Positions 14,223-23,189 are shown, counted from the first letter of the stretch. The stretch: DNA of 35,370 nucleotides from Palsa-513 sp036510225 (GCA_036510225.1 DATCEH010000068.1:1-35370), one strand, 5' to 3'. The notes: generated by a model from the sequence alone, not told the origin. Made by a program: numbers and translations.

Positions 14223-17200
14223 TCAGCCGCCCCGCACGGTCACCGACGACGTCTCGGTGCGACGCGCGACGCCGGCCGGGGCGAACGTGGCCGCGACGAC
14301 GACGCGCAGCTTGTGGCGGACCTTCAGCGCCGCGGCCCCGGCCTTGCCCGGTGTGATCCTGATCGTCGCGGTGGTCGGCCCCTTGATCGCCGCGGCGACG
14401 CTTCGGCTGTAGGTGATCCGCTTCGCCTTCGGCTTGCGCTTCGAGCTCGTGCCGCCGGCCAGCGGGACCATCGAGCTCGTGCTGAGCGCGAACGACCCGG
14501 CTCGCGGAAGCCTCACCTGCGCCGTGATCACTCCCCGCCTACCGGCCTTGACCGCCAGCAGCGAGAACGCATTCGATGCGACTGGGGCGGCCACCCCGGT
14601 CCCGCCGACCGGGATCTCGAGCCGGCCGGCCTGGGCGTCACTGTCGACCTCGACGCTCGCCGAGCGGGGGCCGGTCGTCGTCGGCGCGAACTCGACGCCG
14701 ATGCTGCAGCTCGCGCCGGGCGCGAGCACGGCGCCCGCGCAGCCGCCGGGCGCCGACAGCTTGAAGTCAGCGGCGTCACCGCCGGTCAGCGCGGTGACCG
14801 AGACGTGGAGCGGCGCGCCTCCCGTGTTCGTTGTGGTGATGCGCTCGACGGGACTCACCGAGCCGACCGCGGTGCTCGGGAACGCCGCGGCGTCGCCCGA
14901 GGTCGAGAGGACCGGCCCGAGGACCCCCGTCCCGAACAGCGGGACGTCGTCGGGACTCGACTGGGCGTCACTCGAGATCTCGAGCGAGGCGCCCGAGAAC
15001 GAGCCGGTCGTCGCGGGTGCGAAGCTGACGGCGACGCTGCAGCTGCCTCCCGGCGGGACGAAGACGCCCTCGCAGGTGTCGCTCGAGATCGCGAACTCCC
15101 CGGCGTCGGTGCCCGTCAACGCCGCGCCGGACACGTTCAACGGGGCGGCACCCGTGTTCGTGATCGTTGCCCTCTGTGGCGAGCTCGACTGCCCGAGGAT
15201 CGTGTTCGCGAACGCGCCGGCAAGACCCGAGACAGCGACCTTCGGCACCTGGCTCTCCCCGATCGACGCGTCGCCGACGTCATCGACGGCGATGCACAGC
15301 CCGGTGCCGACGCACGAGACGCCCGTCAGCCCGGCAGTCTCGGAGCTCGCGAGCGCCCAGTTCGGGCCGGGTGCCTGCGGGTTGGTCGTGTAGAAGACGC
15401 TCCCCGAGCCGGTCGCCGCGCACAGGCCCGCCGACGTGCACGACACGCCGGCGAGCCCGACCGCGCCTGTGATCGCCAGCGGCTTCGACCAGATCCGCCC
15501 GGCGTCGGTCGTCGTGACGACGTGGCCGGCCGCATCGGTCGCCACGCACAGTCCGCGTGTCGTGCACGACACTGACGTGAGGCCGACCGGATCGATCCTC
15601 GCCGGCACCGACCACGACGGATCGGTCGTCGCGGCGTTCGTCGAGACCATCGCGAAACCGGCCGAGTCGACCGCGACGCACAGCGTGCTCGATGCGCAGG
15701 ACACGCCGTCCAGGCGCCCGCTGGGACCTGAGGTAGCGCTCGAGTCGAAGACGTCCCCGGTCGGCACCGTCGACCAGGTGACGCCGAGGTCGGTCGATAT
15801 CGCCGAGCCGCCGCCCTCGTCGACGGCGACGCACAGGCCGCTGTCGACGCACGAGATGCTGGTCACGAACTGGCCCGTCGGGACGTCCAGATACGTCCCG
15901 TCGAAGTCGAAGGTCGTGCTCGTCCAGGACGCGCCGGCGGCGGTCGGCGTGGAGCGGAGGATCGTCGGCTGGTTGACGCCGGTCGAGGGATCCCTGGGCA
16001 CGCCGACCGTGACGTTCTCGACGGCCAGGCAGATGCCGCCGCTTACGCAGGACACGCCCTCCCCGCCGGCCCCGAACGGACCGATCGTGCTGGCCGGCGC
16101 CCAATGCACGCCTCCGTCGACCGTCGTCACGGCATGACCCGACGTGTCGCGAGCTGCGCACAGCTGTCCGTTCTGCGCGCAGGAGACCGCGGCCATCGCG
16201 TCCTGCCCGTCGAACGCCGACTCGGGTGACCACACGGTGCTCGCAGGGTTCGCGAGCGGGATCTCGGCGTAGGTCACGTTTCCGTTGATGTCTGCGGCCA
16301 TGCACCAGCCGCTCGGCACGCAGGCCACCGGGGTCAGCAGGCCGTGGAGGTTCGGGCCGTCGGCGCCCTCGAAGCTGCCGGTGTCGAACGTCGGCACGAT
16401 CGACCACGAATCCGGACCGGGACCTCCGACGTCGGTCGAGATGTCGGTCCGCCCGAGGAAGTCCCCGCCCACGCAGAGGTCCGTCGCCGGGCTCGCGGCG
16501 TTCTCGGCGCACGCGATCGAGACGAGGTTCACGAGGCCGGCCACGAAGCTTCCCGTCCCGTCGGCCAATGTCGTCGACCAGGACGGGGTCGCCGCCGTCA
16601 CGTCGCTCGTCGCGAACGCGTAGCCCAGCGAGTCGACCGCGACGCAGACCCCGTTCGCCGTGCAGGAGAGGTCGGTGAGGAAGGCGAACGGGCCACCGCT
16701 GATCGCGGTCTGCGTCCACGTCGGCGGACTCCCGCCGCCGACGTCACGGGAGGTGAAGACGACGCTGGCGTCGGCGTCGATCGCCACGCACACCCCGGGG
16801 AAGCACGACAGCTTGTAGAACGGGGCTCCGCCGGGAGTCTGGCCGGTGACCGTCCACGTCTGCCCGCCGTCGAGCGAGACGTCGAGGTTGCCGGCGGTGT
16901 CGCCGACGACGCAGATGCCGTCGATCGTGCACGAGACGGCCTGCGCGCCGCCGGCCAGGGCTACGGGGGCCGACCACGACTGGCCTCCGTCCGTCGTGCG
17001 CAGCGCGTGGCCGTCGGTGGTCACCGCCACGCAGAGCGACGCGGTCGGACAGGAGACGGCATCGATGCTGGCGCTCGTGATGTGGTCGGGCGTCGACCAG
17101 TCGGGCGGGGCCGCCCCTCCGGCGTCGGTCGTGTACTGCGCGATGTTGCCGCCGGCGGCGACGCAGAAGGTCGCGCTCGCGCACGAGATGCTCGTCAGCT

Positions 17201-17381
17201 CGGTCCCGGGGAAGCCCGGGAACGGGGCGAGCTTGTCGATCAGCGCCGGCCCGCCGAAGATCGGCGGCGTCGAGGTCGCCGCGGCCGTCGCGGAGAGTAC
17301 GACAACGAGGATCAGGGCGAGGCCGGCCGCGCGCCCGGCGATGCGCGTGAGGTGCAGCGGCCAGGCGGGCGAGCGGCTCAC
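14223..17381 (-). CDS. Exported 14-repeat Cys-pair propeller protein with two ASH-type domains and shared C-terminal module
   Basis: 1052 residues from the GTG at 17381, which overlaps the preceding gene's TGA as GTGA; the frame stays open upstream to 17921, but that part is antisense-like filler inside the previous gene. Signal peptide about 1-35 (GRAAGLALILVVVLSATAAA). Residues about 40-710 hold 14 copies of a motif such as SVSCTTRGLCVATDAAGH, each with a Cys pair 6-8 residues apart (11-12 in one copy), between BNR/sialidase-like strands (TTDGGQSWSAP). Residues about 710-933 are two ASH/choice-of-anchor-D-type domains (ITNTGAAPLNVSGAALTGTD, CSVAVSFAPATTG). Residues about 933-1052 are the C-terminal module shared with two neighbours. 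Fourteen copies fit two seven-bladed propellers. No catalytic sialidase residues were recognised, so a binding role is more likely. Confidence 0.87.
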   Translation of the reverse strand: MSRSPAWPLHLTRIAGRAAGLALILVVVLSATAAATSTPPIFGGPALIDKLAPFPGFPGTELTSISCASATFCVAAGGNIAQYTTDAGGAAPPDWSTPDHITSASIDAVSCPTASLCVAVTTDGHALRTTDGGQSWSAPVALAGGAQAVSCTIDGICVVGDTAGNLDVSLDGGQTWTVTGQTPGGAPFYKLSCFPGVCVAIDADASVVFTSRDVGGGSPPTWTQTAISGGPFAFLTDLSCTANGVCVAVDSLGYAFATSDVTAATPSWSTTLADGTGSFVAGLVNLVSIACAENAASPATDLCVGGDFLGRTDISTDVGGPGPDSWSIVPTFDTGSFEGADGPNLHGLLTPVACVPSGWCMAADINGNVTYAEIPLANPASTVWSPESAFDGQDAMAAVSCAQNGQLCAARDTSGHAVTTVDGGVHWAPASTIGPFGAGGEGVSCVSGGICLAVENVTVGVPRDPSTGVNQPTILRSTPTAAGASWTSTTFDFDGTYLDVPTGQFVTSISCVDSGLCVAVDEGGGSAISTDLGVTWSTVPTGDVFDSSATSGPSGRLDGVSCASSTLCVAVDSAGFAMVSTNAATTDPSWSVPARIDPVGLTSVSCTTRGLCVATDAAGHVVTTTDAGRIWSKPLAITGAVGLAGVSCTSAGLCAATGSGSVFYTTNPQAPGPNWALASSETAGLTGVSCVGTGLCIAVDDVGDASIGESQVPKVAVSGLAGAFANTILGQSSSPQRATITNTGAAPLNVSGAALTGTDAGEFAISSDTCEGVFVPPGGSCSVAVSFAPATTGSFSGASLEISSDAQSSPDDVPLFGTGVLGPVLSTSGDAAAFPSTAVGSVSPVERITTTNTGGAPLHVSVTALTGGDAADFKLSAPGGCAGAVLAPGASCSIGVEFAPTTTGPRSASVEVDSDAQAGRLEIPVGGTGVAAPVASNAFSLLAVKAGRRGVITAQVRLPRAGSFALSTSSMVPLAGGTSSKRKPKAKRITYSRSVAAAIKGPTTATIRITPGKAGAAALKVRHKLRVVVAATFAPAGVARRTETSSVTVRGG

Positions 17382-19963
17382 AGCATGACGCTCCGGGTCC
17401 GGGTCAGCGGCTTGCCCCCGGTCGGGGTGAAGGTCATCGCCAGCCCGACCCGGAGCCGCGTCCGGGTGCCCAGCCGGCGCTTGGCCTGGCTGCCGGGCCT
17501 GATCGTGAGGGTCAGCCCGCCGGCCTTCGCCGCGCTCGCGCTGACCCGCCCGTAGGTTGTCGTCTTCCCGGTGGCGGGGACGGCGGCGCCGGCTGGCCGG
17601 GTCGTCGAGCGAAAGGTCGCGACGGCGCGCAGCCGACCCGGCCCGGGTAGGACGAGCCTGACCGCGACGACGCCGCTCGCTCGCGCTGTCGGCGTCTCGA
17701 TCGTGAAGGCGTCGGACGGCAGAACTGCGACGGCGGCGCTCTGGCCGGCCGCGTGGCCGACCGCGTTGCGGACGGTCACCGCGCACGCCAGCTTGGTGCG
17801 GATGTCGCCGGCCGCGACCCTGTAGCTCGCTGCGACCCTGCCGGCGAGCGTGACCCCGTTGCGCTCCCACTGGTAGGAGTAGGTCAGCGGCGTGGTGCCC
17901 GACCAGGTTCCGGTCGAGCACGCCAGCAGATGTCCGACGGCGTCAACTCCCGAGATGGCCGGAGCGGTGATGCCGGCGGGCGGCGTCAGCACGGTGATCG
18001 AGATCGTCGCGGGACTCGAGACGCCCTGGGCATCGGTCGCATCGAACGTGAAGCTGTCCGGGCCGTCGTAGTCGGCCTGGGGTGTGTACGTCACCGCGCC
18101 GGTCGCCGGGTCGGGCGCCGTCAACGCACCGTGTGCGGCCCGCGTCAGCACGGCGAAGCTGAGCGGATCGGCGAGATCGGCGGCGGCCGCCGCGCAGCCG
18201 AGCGTGATCGTCGCCTGCTCGCCGCTCGCGACGTCGATCTGCAGGCCGGCGCACGTCGGGAGCGCCGGCTGGCCCACGACGATCGTGCTCGTCGCGCTCG
18301 CCGCGTCGTAGTTCGAGTTGCCGGGCTGGGTCGCCCGGATCACGCACGAACCGGAGCCGGTCAAGCTCAACGTCGTGGCGCTCACAGCGCACGGCCCGCT
18401 GACGATGTCGTAGGCGATCGGCAGCCCGGTCGAGGCGACGGCCGTCAGCTCGAGCGCCGCGTGACGGTAGGGGAACGGGCCGAGCTGGGGAAAGAAGACC
18501 GACTGCGACCCCTTCTCGACCGTGAACGAGCTCGACGCCACCGCCTGCTGGCCGTCGGCCTGTGTCGCGTCGGCGGTCAGCGTGAACGTCCCCGCGTGGG
18601 TCGTGTCCAGCGCCTGGCCACTTGTCACGACCCGCCCGTCGATCGTCGCGGCGCAGCCGCCGCTCGCTGCCAGCGCGCCGGCGAAGGTTGCCCGACAGGC
18701 GAAGTCGACCGTCGGGGCGCTCGGATCGTCGAGCGGGTAGACCTGGCCCACGGCCGGCGCGGCGATCGTCGCCGCCGGCGGACCGAACGACCCGGCGACG
18801 AGCAGCGGGACGATCGCGCCGGTGCCGACCGCCACGCACTCGCTGCTGCTCGCGCACGCGATGTGGGCCAGCGCCGGCCCGGGTCCGTCGGGCACGACCT
18901 GAACGGGACCGACGACGCCGTCGGTGATCGGCACGAGACCGTAGAACGCCGAGCCGGCGGTCTCACCGGTCCCGATTGCGACGCAGCTCGTCGCGCTGGC
19001 GCAGGCGATCGCCTCCACCGAGTCGAGATCGGGGACATCCTCGGGGGTCCCGGCGATGCCGTCGGTGATCGGTACGACGGTGCCCTCGCTGGTCGGGTCG
19101 ACGAAGCCCCCGGGGCCCTGGGAGCCCGCCACGTAGTGATCGTCGCCAACCGCGAAGCACGCGGTCGCGGACGCGCACGCGATCTCCCCGAGGGTCGATC
19201 CGCTGGTCAGCGCGACGGGCTGGGGCGCACCCGGGCTGCCGTTGGCGATCGGCACAGCCACTGGGTGATCGGCGCCGTCGACGCCGAGCGCGACGCACGC
19301 CCCGGCGCCGGCGCACGCCACTTGTTGCAACCTCGCTCCGCTGACGCTCTGCGGCGGGCCGACCGTCGCGCCCGAGACCGTCGAGACGCCGAAGTCGCCG
19401 ATCTCGACGCAGGCGCCGAGATCGGGACACGCGAGCCCGCCGACCGCGCTGGAGGGCTGCGCCGCGCCGGGCTGGCCCGAGCTGACGGGGACGAGGACCT
19501 GATCGGTCGTGAACCCGTTCGGCTCGACGGTGAAGCCGCTCGTGAGGCAGAGACCCGGGCCCTGGCACGCGACCCGCTCGAGGCCCGACGTCCCCGGAAC
19601 GTCCTGGGCCGGGCCGGCGAGGCCGTCGACGATCGGCACGAGGACTCCCGCCCCGTAGGTCATCGCGGGCGGCGGGGTCCCGTCACCGACCGCGAAGCAG
19701 TCGTCGGCATCCGGGCAGGCGACATCGTTGAGGAACGACGTCCCGGCCACCGGCTGGACGGGACCGACGACGATGTCCGCCCGGGCCACCGGCACGATCG
19801 AGACCAGGGCGCAGCAGAGCCCCCACGAGGCGAGCGCGACGCGGAGGCCCAGCGGCCGACGGGTGCGCCCGGGTCGGAGCGCGCGACACCCGCCCGACCG
19901 GCTCCCGAATCGATGCCGCATCGGCGCCACCGCGTCGCGACCCTGCGCTGCCATCAGGTCCAA
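17378..19963 (-). CDS. Exported 7-repeat Cys-pair propeller protein with Ig/cadherin-like domains and shared C-terminal module
   Basis: About 861 residues. The TTG at 19963 is chosen because GGAGG (19974-19970) sits 6 nt upstream; ATG 19954 would have a 15-nt spacing, and ATG 19921 is another option. Signal peptide core near residues 40-58 (LRVALASWGLCCALVSIVPV, then ARA). Residues about 68-394 hold seven motifs such as IACASATSCVAIGTG, the same Cys-pair unit as in the next gene. Then come Ig-like domains with paired Cys (about 394-564), a cadherin-like domain (about 571-668: VTYTPQADYDGPDSFTFDAT), a TYSYQWERNG domain (about 668-748) and the shared C-terminal module (about 751-861, ending MTFTPTGGKPLTRTRSVML). 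First gene of the four-gene operon. Confidence 0.86.
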   Translation of the reverse strand: MDLMAAQGRDAVAPMRHRFGSRSGGCRALRPGRTRRPLGLRVALASWGLCCALVSIVPVARADIVVGPVQPVAGTSFLNDVACPDADDCFAVGDGTPPPAMTYGAGVLVPIVDGLAGPAQDVPGTSGLERVACQGPGLCLTSGFTVEPNGFTTDQVLVPVSSGQPGAAQPSSAVGGLACPDLGACVEIGDFGVSTVSGATVGPPQSVSGARLQQVACAGAGACVALGVDGADHPVAVPIANGSPGAPQPVALTSGSTLGEIACASATACFAVGDDHYVAGSQGPGGFVDPTSEGTVVPITDGIAGTPEDVPDLDSVEAIACASATSCVAIGTGETAGSAFYGLVPITDGVVGPVQVVPDGPGPALAHIACASSSECVAVGTGAIVPLLVAGSFGPPAATIAAPAVGQVYPLDDPSAPTVDFACRATFAGALAASGGCAATIDGRVVTSGQALDTTHAGTFTLTADATQADGQQAVASSSFTVEKGSQSVFFPQLGPFPYRHAALELTAVASTGLPIAYDIVSGPCAVSATTLSLTGSGSCVIRATQPGNSNYDAASATSTIVVGQPALPTCAGLQIDVASGEQATITLGCAAAAADLADPLSFAVLTRAAHGALTAPDPATGAVTYTPQADYDGPDSFTFDATDAQGVSSPATISITVLTPPAGITAPAISGVDAVGHLLACSTGTWSGTTPLTYSYQWERNGVTLAGRVAASYRVAAGDIRTKLACAVTVRNAVGHAAGQSAAVAVLPSDAFTIETPTARASGVVAVRLVLPGPGRLRAVATFRSTTRPAGAAVPATGKTTTYGRVSASAAKAGGLTLTIRPGSQAKRRLGTRTRLRVGLAMTFTPTGGKPLTRTRSVML

Positions 19964-20025
19964 GCTCGCCCTCCGTAGTCTGCCTAGGCGGAGCATACAG
20001 ACGAGTAGCAGACGGTAGACGATCC

Positions 20026-20046
20026 GCCGTGCGGTCGCCGCACGGC
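20026..20046. terminator. Perfect 9-bp GC hairpin between peroxidase and propeller operon
   Basis: GCCGTGCGG and CCGCACGGC flank a 3-nt TCG loop. It lies about 110 bp past the peroxidase stop and about 60 bp before the start of the next minus-strand gene. There is no T-run, so it is at best a GC-type terminator or attenuator. A weaker 5-bp hairpin (20141-20153) lies immediately downstream of the peroxidase. A possible TATGCT -10 for the propeller operon follows at 19997-19992. Confidence 0.4.
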
Positions 20047-20156
20047 CCCACGTTTGAGACGCGCGGCGTCGCAATTGCCGGGCTTGAGCTGCGAACGGCC
20101 GGCGCAGACCTTCGCACCGGCCGCCGCCGGACCTCCGCGGGGGCGCGGCGCCCGGC

Positions 20157-21719
20157 CTACGGTTGGCGGCCGAGGGCGACGTTGATCAGCTCGACGAAGC
20201 CGAACTCACCGTTGTGGGTGAACGCCGGGTTCGGCGTGAAGCCGGGGTTGGCCCGCAGGTAGGAGGTCCTGTCGCCGAGCAGGAGCGCCGCGAACACCTC
20301 GGCGATGATCGTCCCGCCGACCGGGCCGAGCTGGATCGGGATCAGGTCCGGGTCGGTGATCCCAGGGTGGGGCCGGTTGAGCGACGTCACCTGCGACTCC
20401 GCGAGCACGTAGGCCCAGAGCGGGGCATTGCCCGCGAAGTCGGCGGCGATCTCGGCGATCGGCAGCTTCGGATCGGTCGGGTCGGCGGTTGCCTTCCCGA
20501 TCACGAGCTCGGCGTCGGGGATCACCGCAAGCCCGAGCGACCTGGCGACCGCCTGCCCCGACGGCAGCTCGAAGTCGCGGCCGCGGAGGAGGTTTCGCAG
20601 CGTCAACGACGATGGATTCGTCGCGACGACCGCCGGCAGGAAGGCCAGCGGGTTGACCAGCGACGAGTCGATCTTGTAGGAGAACTGAGGTGTACGGGTG
20701 ATCGCGTCCCGCGGGTTCGGGTCGGGCTGCGGCGGTGTCGCCCGCTCGATGTCGATGAAGAACTGCCAGTCGATCGCCCAGTCGCTCGGCACCGGCCGGA
20801 ACCCGCCGAGGTCACCGGCGCGAGCATCCTCGCGGGAGAAGATCGGCATCCGGCTGATCGTCTCGTTGAGCCGGTAGATCGGCCTGATCATCGAATGGCC
20901 GAAGCGGTAGGCCGCAACCGAGAACTCGACCGGCATCAGCTCGAGACGCTGCTGGATCTCGAGCTTGGAGATCGAGAACCGCGGCGGGTGCTCGGCGATG
21001 CTGCCGCCGTTGCCGAGGTGCGGGAAGACCCTCTGCACGGTGCCGGCGTTGATCACGGTCGGCAGGAAGTCGTTGACGACGATCCACTGGTAGTGCCAAC
21101 GAACAGCACTCCGGACGGTCTCGAAATCGGCGTCGGGCATCGCGTCGGCGACCTTGTTGTGGAAGCGCAGCATCGTCGCGTGGAGCTGGGAGACGATCCG
21201 GTTCTCGTCGTTGCGCGGATCGCCGATGATCGCCCGCCCGTTGGCAGCCCGCGGGAGGCCGACGGCGCCCGGGTCGTGGGGATTGCCGGACATCGGGTCG
21301 CCGACCACGAGGTGGATCCCGTCGCTCTCGTACATGTACGGGTTGTCGTTCGGCCCGTGCCCGTAGAGGTTGTCCAGATCGAAGCGTGGCGTCCGGAAGT
21401 CGACGAGCTGCCTGAGCTGCTCGGATGTCAGGAACTGCTTCAGGCTCGAGGTCGGGTCGAATGTCAGGTCGTGGTCGATGAACTGCCCGAGGTACGTGTA
21501 GCCGGCGACGATGCCGTGGTTCTCCTCGGCGTCGGCGGTGCCCTCGGGAGTCGGGCTTGCCTCGGCCGGCGATGTCATCGCGTCCGCGAGCTTCTGCATG
21601 TCCCCGTCCGCGAAGACGGCTCCGTCGAGCTCTGGGAACAGGCGCGTGAAGCGACCCTCCATGATCTGGCCGACCGGACCCTTCAGGCGGTCCCACCATT
21701 TGCCGTGACGGTCTGCCAT
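20157..21719 (-). CDS. Animal-type haem peroxidase family protein
   Basis: 520 residues. The ATG at 21719 has GAGGAG 6 nt upstream; an in-frame start at 21797 is possible but has no ribosome site. No signal peptide, so probably cytosolic. Family landmarks: GQFIDHDLTFD near residue 78-88, where His83 is the predicted distal His with Gln79 and Asp84; a Ca-binding-like TFDPTSS loop; NENRIVSQLH-like DENRIVSQLHATMLRFHN near 172-188; and YRFGHSMIRPIY, where His275 is the predicted proximal haem ligand. Proteins of this family oxidise small substrates or halides with hydrogen peroxide; the substrate here is unknown. It is a single-gene unit behind a CRP-type promoter (21818-21860), downstream of era. 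Confidence 0.9.
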   Translation of the reverse strand: MADRHGKWWDRLKGPVGQIMEGRFTRLFPELDGAVFADGDMQKLADAMTSPAEASPTPEGTADAEENHGIVAGYTYLGQFIDHDLTFDPTSSLKQFLTSEQLRQLVDFRTPRFDLDNLYGHGPNDNPYMYESDGIHLVVGDPMSGNPHDPGAVGLPRAANGRAIIGDPRNDENRIVSQLHATMLRFHNKVADAMPDADFETVRSAVRWHYQWIVVNDFLPTVINAGTVQRVFPHLGNGGSIAEHPPRFSISKLEIQQRLELMPVEFSVAAYRFGHSMIRPIYRLNETISRMPIFSREDARAGDLGGFRPVPSDWAIDWQFFIDIERATPPQPDPNPRDAITRTPQFSYKIDSSLVNPLAFLPAVVATNPSSLTLRNLLRGRDFELPSGQAVARSLGLAVIPDAELVIGKATADPTDPKLPIAEIAADFAGNAPLWAYVLAESQVTSLNRPHPGITDPDLIPIQLGPVGGTIIAEVFAALLLGDRTSYLRANPGFTPNPAFTHNGEFGFVELINVALGRQP

Positions 21720-21817
21720 GTGTCTCTCCTCGTCGCGCCCGGTTCGGACGCCGGGTGCCGGGAACCCTGTCTCGCCGCCCCAGGCGACGGGGTTCACCGA
21801 TCAGTGGAAGTCGGCTG

Positions 21818-21860
21818 AACGTATTCGACTCCCGGGCAGGTGTGTGTGATCTTCATCACA
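21818..21860 (-). promoter_or_regulatory. Class II CRP-type promoter of the haem peroxidase gene
   Basis: TGTGATCTTCATCACA at 21845-21860 is a perfect TGTGA-N6-TCACA site. On the minus strand a TACGTT -10 box lies at 21823-21818. Its first base is 29.5 bp from the site centre (21852.5), so the site would sit at -41.5 from a start near 21811. This is the same geometry as at the DoxX pseudogene. There is no -35 hexamer, as expected when the activator replaces it. Confidence 0.68.
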
Positions 21861-21915
21861 CAAGTCCGAATGAACACACGCCGCCCGACTCACCATGTCA
21901 CGAGCGGGTGAATCG

Positions 21916-22809
21916 CTACATGCGATCGATCCCCAGGCGGTCGAGCAGGCCGTCGTCGGCTCGCCAGTGCCGGCGGACACGCACGGAGAGGTCCAGGTGC
22001 ACACGCGTTCCGAGCATCCGCTCGAGCTCCTTCCGCGCGGCCGTGCCGATCGCCTTGATCATGCGGCCGCCCGATCCGATCAGGATCCCCTTCTGGGACT
22101 CGGTCTCGACCCAGACGAGCGCACGGAGCCGGTGGAGGTCGTCGTGGGGTCGCTCGAGCGTCTCCAGCACGACACCAACCGAATGTGGCACCTCCTGGAA
22201 TGTCCTTCGGAGGACCTGCTCGCGAATCAACTCGGCGAGCATCTCCTCGAGCGGGATGTCCGAGTCCTTGTCGGTCTCGTAGAGGAACGGCCCGGGCGGG
22301 AGGAGGCCGACGAGATGGTCGACCAGCTGCTGCACGCCGGCGCCGGTCCGCGCCGAGACCGGGAAGATCTCGGCCGCTCCGGTGACGAGCTCGGCCGCGT
22401 CGATCAGAGCCTGGGCCTGGCGGTCGGGCTTGAGCCGATCGATCTTGTTGACGGCGATCGTGATCGGCACGCGGGCGCCCATCAGGGCCTGGGCGATGTA
22501 GCGGTCGCCCGGGCCGACGCCCTCCTGGCCGTTGAGCATCAGGAGCGCGGCGTCGGCGTCGGCCACCTCGCGGACGACGCTGCCCTGCATCCTCGAGGTC
22601 AACGCGTCCCGGGGGCGCTGAACGCCCGGCAGGTCGACGAGCACGAGCTGCCAGTCCGGGCCGTGGGCGAGGCCGCGGATCGCCCGGCGGGTCGTCTGCG
22701 GACGGTCGGAGACGATTGCGACCTTCGTGCCGACGATCGCGTTCGTCAGCGTCGACTTGCCGACGTTCGGCCGGCCGGCCAGGGCGACGAACCCGGCCCG
22801 GCTCACCAC
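21916..22809 (-). CDS. era: GTPase Era
   Basis: 297 residues. Ribosome-associated GTPase that binds the 3' end of 16S rRNA and helps 30S maturation. G1 GRPNVGKST (12-20), switch region with RPQTTR (36-41), G3 DLPG (59-62; DTPG is usual), G4 NKID (121-124), G5 SAR, and a C-terminal KH domain with ILIGSGGRMIKAIG near 250. Start: two GTG codons in a row, 22809 and 22806; the second gives the usual 4-base GTGA overlap with the ybeY stop, the first a 7-base overlap. Last gene of the yqeY-phoH-ybeY-era unit. Confidence 0.96.
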   Translation of the reverse strand: MVSRAGFVALAGRPNVGKSTLTNAIVGTKVAIVSDRPQTTRRAIRGLAHGPDWQLVLVDLPGVQRPRDALTSRMQGSVVREVADADAALLMLNGQEGVGPGDRYIAQALMGARVPITIAVNKIDRLKPDRQAQALIDAAELVTGAAEIFPVSARTGAGVQQLVDHLVGLLPPGPFLYETDKDSDIPLEEMLAELIREQVLRRTFQEVPHSVGVVLETLERPHDDLHRLRALVWVETESQKGILIGSGGRMIKAIGTAARKELERMLGTRVHLDLSVRVRRHWRADDGLLDRLGIDRM

Positions 22810-23189
22810 GCGAGAAGCTCGCGCTGGAGCGCCAGCATCTCGCCGTCGTCGCGCTCGTGGTCCATGCCGACCAGATGGAGCACGCCGTGGACGATCGCCT
22901 CGCGGAGATCGGCGGTGTGCTCGGCGCAGATCACGACATCCCCCAGCTCGCGGGGGCCGTACGTCTCGCCGTCCTCGTCGATCGGGAACGACAGGACGTC
23001 GGTCGGTCCGGCCTTGCCCCGGTGCTCGGCGTTGAGCTCGGCGATTCTCGAGGTGTCGACGAACGACACGGCGACATGCCCGTCCTCGACCCCGGCCGTC
23101 GCCGCTGCCAGGGCGCAGAGCCGCTCGATCTCGGCGTGGGGCGGCGCGCCGGCAGGGGCCTGGTCGGCGAGGACCTCGACGTCGAGCAC
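22803..23189 (-). CDS. ybeY: Endoribonuclease YbeY (rRNA maturation factor)
   Basis: 128 residues, close to the usual length. Zinc-dependent endoribonuclease in 16S rRNA 3'-end maturation and ribosome quality control. The signature HGVLHLVGMDH (101-111) supplies the three Zn-binding His residues (101, 105, 111). Upstream, RGKAGPTDVLSFP (57-69) and LGDVVICAEH (82-91) also match the family. The GTG start at 23189 follows the phoH TGA directly, and its own stop overlaps the era start, indicating coupled translation. Confidence 0.95.
   Translation of the reverse strand: MLDVEVLADQAPAGAPPHAEIERLCALAAATAGVEDGHVAVSFVDTSRIAELNAEHRGKAGPTDVLSFPIDEDGETYGPRELGDVVICAEHTADLREAIVHGVLHLVGMDHERDDGEMLALQRELLAW

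Noticed and set aside
17382..17921. N-terminal extension of about 180 residues on the 1052-residue protein
   Set aside because: It is Arg/Pro/Gly filler lying inside the preceding gene in another frame; the GTGA overlap start is followed at once by a signal peptide.
20141..20153. Terminator directly after the peroxidase gene
   Set aside because: Only a 5-bp stem without T-run; the 9-bp hairpin at 20026-20046 is a better but still unproven candidate.
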